Assembly: GCF_025215095.1 (NCBI RefSeq)
Contig: NZ_JALHAP010000072.1
Location: 62,001-126,000 of the forward strand
Origin: Dryocola boscaweniae
GTDB taxonomy: Bacteria; Pseudomonadota; Gammaproteobacteria; Enterobacterales; Enterobacteriaceae
DNA length: 64,000 nucleotides
Direction of reading: 5' to 3'
The first letter of the stretch is position 1. The number at the start of each line of letters is the position of its first letter. The position numbers and the translations under genes were made by a program. A model generated the notes under the pieces. The model did not search any database. It was not told where the DNA came from and saw only the letters and a list, made by a program, of their open reading frames with translations. Positions 61,182 through 64,000 of the stretch are shown one piece after another.

Positions 61182-61933
61182 ATATCAACAGTGATTATCA
61201 GAAACTTGAGCCGGGTAATGAAGTCAGGCTGATCGAGGTGGACGGCACAGCCTTTGGTATGGATGACGTGCTGCGCTTCCACGCTTACAACATTCCCCAT
61301 ACCCCAGAAGAAATTACTGCAGCAGGCGGTGATGAGTCGAGGCTCCCGGCAAAATCAATCTGGTGGCAGGGCAAGGAATACAGCGCGTGGCCGTATCAGA
61401 TTGAGGGGATTGAAGCGTCGACTGACGGTACCAGCGCGCAGCCTAAACTTACGGTCGCAAATCTTGACGGGTCAATCACGGCGCTGTGTCTTGCCTACGA
61501 CGATATGCTGCTGGCAAAGGTCACTATCCACGACACGATGGCGCATTATCTGGATGTTCGTAACTTCCCCGCTGGTAATCAGACAGCCGATCCGACGCAG
61601 GAAAAACTGCAGGCGTATTACATTGACGGCAAGACGTCTGAACTCAACACAGCTATCGAGTTTGTTCTCAGCAGCCCGATGGACTTGCAGGGGCTGATGC
61701 TCCCGACGCGCCAGATGCACTCAATCTGTGTCTGGTGCACGCGTGGAAAATACAGGACCGGCGACGGTTGCGATTATGCTGGTACACGCTATTTTGACGA
61801 GAAAAACAATCCCGTCGACGATCCGTCGCTCGATAAATGCAGCGGCACGCTTACCGGGTGCAAGCTGCGCTTTGGCGAGAACAACGAACTGCCGTTCGGC
61901 GGGTTCCCTGGCACCTCGCTGATCCGGAGCTGA
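61178..61933 (+). CDS. L: Minor tail protein L
   Basis: The 251-residue protein matches lambda gpL (232), a tail-tip component that binds an iron-sulfur cluster in lambda. The cysteine set is retained in the C-terminal domain: ICVWCTRGKYRTGDGCDY, then DKCSGTLTGCKLRFG. The N-terminal half is the tip hub domain. Confidence 0.94.
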   Translation: MNINSDYQKLEPGNEVRLIEVDGTAFGMDDVLRFHAYNIPHTPEEITAAGGDESRLPAKSIWWQGKEYSAWPYQIEGIEASTDGTSAQPKLTVANLDGSITALCLAYDDMLLAKVTIHDTMAHYLDVRNFPAGNQTADPTQEKLQAYYIDGKTSELNTAIEFVLSSPMDLQGLMLPTRQMHSICVWCTRGKYRTGDGCDYAGTRYFDEKNNPVDDPSLDKCSGTLTGCKLRFGENNELPFGGFPGTSLIRS

Positions 61934-61934
61934 T

Positions 61935-62645
61935 ATGCGACAGAAAACGATTGATGCCATCATGTCGCATGCGGCTGCTGAGTATCCGCTGGAATGTTGT
62001 GGCGTAGTGGCACAGAAAAGCCGGGTTGAGCGATATTACCCATGCAGGAATCTGGCTGCGGAGCCGACAGAGCACTTTCATCTTTGTCCTGAGGATTACG
62101 CCGCGGCGGAAGACTGGGGCACGGTTATCGCCGTTGTGCACAGCCACCCCGACGCCACCACACAACCTAGTGAGCTGGACAAAGCTCAGTGTGATGCAAC
62201 GCTGCTGCCCTGGCATATTGTAAGCTGGCCGGAGGGGGATTTAAGAACCATTCAGCCGCGTGGTGAACTGCCGCTGCTGGAGCGCCCGTTTGTGCTTGGA
62301 CATTATGACTGCTGGGGTCTGGTGATGAGCTATTTCCGGCAGAACCACGGCATCGAGCTGCACGACTATCGTGTCGACTATCACTGGTGGGAAAATGAGT
62401 TCCCGGACAATTTCTACCAGGACTGTTGGTATGAATGCGGGTTCCGTGAGTTTGATGGCCCGCCGCAGCCAGGTGACATGGTTATCATGCAGGTGCAGGC
62501 TGACAAATGGAACCACGCCGGGATTTTGCTGGAGGGGAACATGCTGCTGCACCATCTTTATGGGCATCTGAGCCAGCGCGTGCCCTACGGCGGCTACTGG
62601 CAGGAACGGACAATGAAGGTCGTTCGTTATAAATCTCTGTGCTAA
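61935..62645 (+). CDS. K: Tail tip protein K (JAMM plus NlpC/P60)
   Basis: The 236-residue protein combines a JAMM/Mov34 peptidase domain (YPLECCG with the catalytic Glu, then VVHSHPDATTQPSELD with H-x-H...D) and an NlpC/P60 domain (HYDCWGLVMSYF with the catalytic Cys, WNHAGILLEG with the His). As in lambda gpK, it probably processes tail-tip protein and helps penetrate peptidoglycan. Confidence 0.95.
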   Translation: MRQKTIDAIMSHAAAEYPLECCGVVAQKSRVERYYPCRNLAAEPTEHFHLCPEDYAAAEDWGTVIAVVHSHPDATTQPSELDKAQCDATLLPWHIVSWPEGDLRTIQPRGELPLLERPFVLGHYDCWGLVMSYFRQNHGIELHDYRVDYHWWENEFPDNFYQDCWYECGFREFDGPPQPGDMVIMQVQADKWNHAGILLEGNMLLHHLYGHLSQRVPYGGYWQERTMKVVRYKSLC

Positions 62646-62677
62646 TCTTCTGGTGATTTTTCAAAGGGGATAAGGAC

Positions 62678-63100
62678 ATGAAAAAGTTACTTCTAGCTTT
62701 GGCTATCATTGGATTGTCTGGATGTGCGACAGAAGCAGTATTGCCCAGTCAGGCCAAGCAAGCGCCTTCCGAAAGATTGCTTAAGTATCAACAAACAAAA
62801 ACAGGAAGTAGCGCAACACTTATTGTTGTACGTGATAAAGGGTTCTTGGGCGGCGGTTGCTTTACTGGCGTTTACTTTAATAACGAAAAAGTAGCCATTT
62901 TGGATCCGGGTGAAAAAGCCACTTTTCATTTGGTTCCGGGAGAATGGAGTGTTGCTATTAAAGGTGAGGGAAAAATGTGCATAGCTGACGCCGTTCCTGT
63001 TGGCAGTTATGTTCATTTAAAAGAGGGCGAAACGAAGGCTGTAAGATTGTTTGCAGATCCGAGTGGAAATGTAGATGTAAAGCCACTACCTCTTCAGTGA
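62678..63100 (+). CDS. Lipoprotein moron between K and I
   Basis: The 140-residue product starts MKKLLLALAIIGLSGCATEA, a signal peptide with lipobox L-S-G-C. The mature part (TLIVVRDKGFLGGGCFTGVYFNNEKVAILDPGEKATFHLVPGEWSVAIKGEGKMC) resembles small DUF2846-like lipoproteins. It is not part of the lambda tail series, is followed by its own terminator and looks A+T-richer than its neighbours. Outer-membrane lipoproteins at such places can block superinfection (as Cor and Llp do); that role is only inferred. Confidence 0.78.
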   Translation: MKKLLLALAIIGLSGCATEAVLPSQAKQAPSERLLKYQQTKTGSSATLIVVRDKGFLGGGCFTGVYFNNEKVAILDPGEKATFHLVPGEWSVAIKGEGKMCIADAVPVGSYVHLKEGETKAVRLFADPSGNVDVKPLPLQ

Positions 63101-63117
63101 TCAATCCGAAATCGTGC

Positions 63118-63142
63118 AACCCACTTTTTAGTGGGTTTTTTT
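63118..63142 (+). terminator. Terminator after the lipoprotein moron
   Basis: The stem aacccact/agtgggtt with a tttt loop and a run of seven Ts stands 18 bases after the lipoprotein stop and 16 before gene I. Confidence 0.9.
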
Positions 63143-63157
63143 GTGCTTGGAGAAAAT

Positions 63158-63757
63158 ATGCAGGAAGTAATGACGCAAATCGAGCTTGGCGGTGTTCTGG
63201 GTAAAACGTTTGGGAAAGTTCATCACCGACTAATCAGCACCCCTAGTGAGGTCGGAAGGGCTTTAAGTTGTACTATCGATAACTTTGAACGCTACATGAT
63301 TAATAGCCAAAAGCGCGGGCTGACATACGCCGTATTTAAGGGGAAAAAAAATATTGGCTTTGATGATTTAGGCTATCCAGTAACTGGTGAGGTTATCCGA
63401 ATTGTTCCAGTTATTATTGGAAGTAAAAAAGCAGGGATATTGCAAACTGTTTTGGGGGCAGTATTGGTAGCCGTTGGAGCAGTTATGACCTACATGTCTG
63501 GCGGAACAGCCTCACCTTTAGCGGCAGGGTTTATTACCTCGGGTCTGGCCATGATGGCTGGCGGCGTCATCCAGATGCTATCTCCTCAAGCCGCAGGCCT
63601 AGCCAGCAAACAAAGTGCAGATAATCAGGCATCCTATGCCTTCGGCGGCGTAACTAATACCGCAGCACAGGGATATCCGGTACCGCTCGGTTACGGCAAG
63701 CGCCGCATCGGTGGGGCGATTATTTCGGCGGGAATTTACGTTGAAGATCAGCAGTAA
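63158..63757 (+). CDS. I: Tail assembly protein I
   Basis: The 199-residue protein matches lambda gpI. The N-terminus has a compact domain (EVMTQIELGGVLGKTFGKVHHRLISTPSEVGRAL). A hydrophobic glycine-rich middle (about residues 90-140, GAVLVAVGAVMTYMSGGTAS) and a conserved QGYPVPLGYGKRRIGGAIISAGIY end follow. It takes part in tip assembly with K and L. I start at 63158 (GGAG site); gene J should follow beyond the window. Confidence 0.93.
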   Translation: MQEVMTQIELGGVLGKTFGKVHHRLISTPSEVGRALSCTIDNFERYMINSQKRGLTYAVFKGKKNIGFDDLGYPVTGEVIRIVPVIIGSKKAGILQTVLGAVLVAVGAVMTYMSGGTASPLAAGFITSGLAMMAGGVIQMLSPQAAGLASKQSADNQASYAFGGVTNTAAQGYPVPLGYGKRRIGGAIISAGIYVEDQQ

Positions 63758-63789
63758 TTAAACAGTGAGCCGAAAGGCGGGAGATAGTT

Positions 63790-63951
63790 ATGACTTTAGA
63801 GCAACGAGTTGAGATACTTGAAAGGGAAATTTGCGTGCTACACCATGAAACTATAGAGCTAGTGAAAAGTAATGATTATAACAAAGAGAAATTAAAAACG
63901 GCCATGTCTCAGGCCGTAAATGGATGGTTGTTATCTTTTAACCAAAGTTAA
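63790..63951 (+). CDS. Small 53-residue coiled-coil protein
   Basis: The frame MTLEQRVEILEREICVLHHE... has a GGAG site and heptad leucines. It sits after gene I, where lambda continues with J, so it is probably an added small gene. Its end overlaps a convergent frame by 21 bases. Function unknown. Confidence 0.6.
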   Translation: MTLEQRVEILEREICVLHHETIELVKSNDYNKEKLKTAMSQAVNGWLLSFNQS

Positions 63952-64000
63952 AGCCTGTTCCATTATTTGAATAATTTCAGGGCTTTTATTCTTCCATCGC
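63931..64000 (-). CDS. Partial leftward gene at the window edge
   Basis: The last 70 bases contain an open leftward frame ending RWKNKSPEIIQIMEQALTLV-KR before a TAA at 63931. Its start lies beyond the window. Protein-like composition and the convergent position suggest an accessory gene between I and J, but evidence is thin. Confidence 0.35.
   Translation of the reverse strand, partial: RWKNKSPEIIQIMEQALTLVKR

Larger units (their letters stand above)
26873..64000. mobile_element. Lambda-type cos prophage integrated at serT (right end not in window)
   Basis: An integrase gene near the 3' end of serT is followed by a lambdoid gene order through gene I. The structural half is clearly homologous to lambda gene by gene, including the cos site. 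The left attachment core presumably lies in the 3' part of serT; the exact repeat cannot be fixed without the right end. No frameshift or deletion was seen in the structural genes, so the phage may be functional. Confidence 0.95.

Overview
The window comes from an enterobacterial chromosome. Core gene order is that of the E. coli 22-min region: ompA-sulA-sxy-yccS-yccF-helD-mgsA-yccT-yccU-hspQ-rlmI, then acyP-tusE-yccA and a tRNA-Ser(UGA) gene matching serT. Most core products align end to end with E. coli proteins as I remember them. The genus (Enterobacter, Kosakonia or a relative) cannot be fixed by eye. Two mobile elements interrupt this backbone.

Region 1 (1-11227) and region 3 (23314-26872) are core genome: outer membrane protein A, SOS cell-division inhibitor with its LexA box, competence regulator, methylglyoxal synthase, helicase IV, RlmI, acylphosphatase, TusE and YccA. 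An orphan OppA-like binding protein precedes the tRNA.

Region 2 (11240-23313) is a 12-kb element inserted in the 5' end of rlmI. It starts with a large serine recombinase gene. A 12-bp direct repeat marks both ends, and joining the element ends gives an attP with 15-bp inverted arms. The native rlmI start codon now lies 12 kb away beside acyP; the element supplies a new ribosome-binding site, start codon and 16-residue N-terminus. Cargo: a 10-bp tandem repeat array, a YagK/YfjJ (inovirus Gp2)-type replication-like protein, a small serine recombinase, a SIR2-domain protein, two proteins with the HEPN R-x4-H motif, and an operon of membrane/exported proteins. This looks like an anti-phage defence island; the defence role is inferred from domains.

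Region 4 (26873-64000, open at the right) is a lambda-type cos prophage in serT. Order: integrase, RecE-like exonuclease, Rrf2 regulator, CI/Cro switch with both promoters visible, DUF1376 protein and replication protein P, small early genes, a C5 DNA methyltransferase with seven internal repeats, SOS-controlled DinI, RusA, DUF968, a Q-position gene, holins, GH19 endolysin, Rz/Rz1, a lambda-like cos site, then the lambda head and tail genes Nu1-A-W-B-C-Nu3-D-E-FI-FII-Z-U-V-G-T-H-M-L-K-I. Two insertions break the lambda plan: a leftward module between the Q-position gene and holin with a lambda-Int-like recombinase lacking the arm-binding domain, and a lipoprotein gene between K and I. Gene J and the right attachment site lie outside the window.

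The observations I rate highest are the 5'-end capture of rlmI by the serine-recombinase element, the defence cargo bracketed by matching boundary repeats, a 23-bp element repeated at four early phage gene junctions that always carries an ATG at the same place, and the late-region recombinase module with its own operator.
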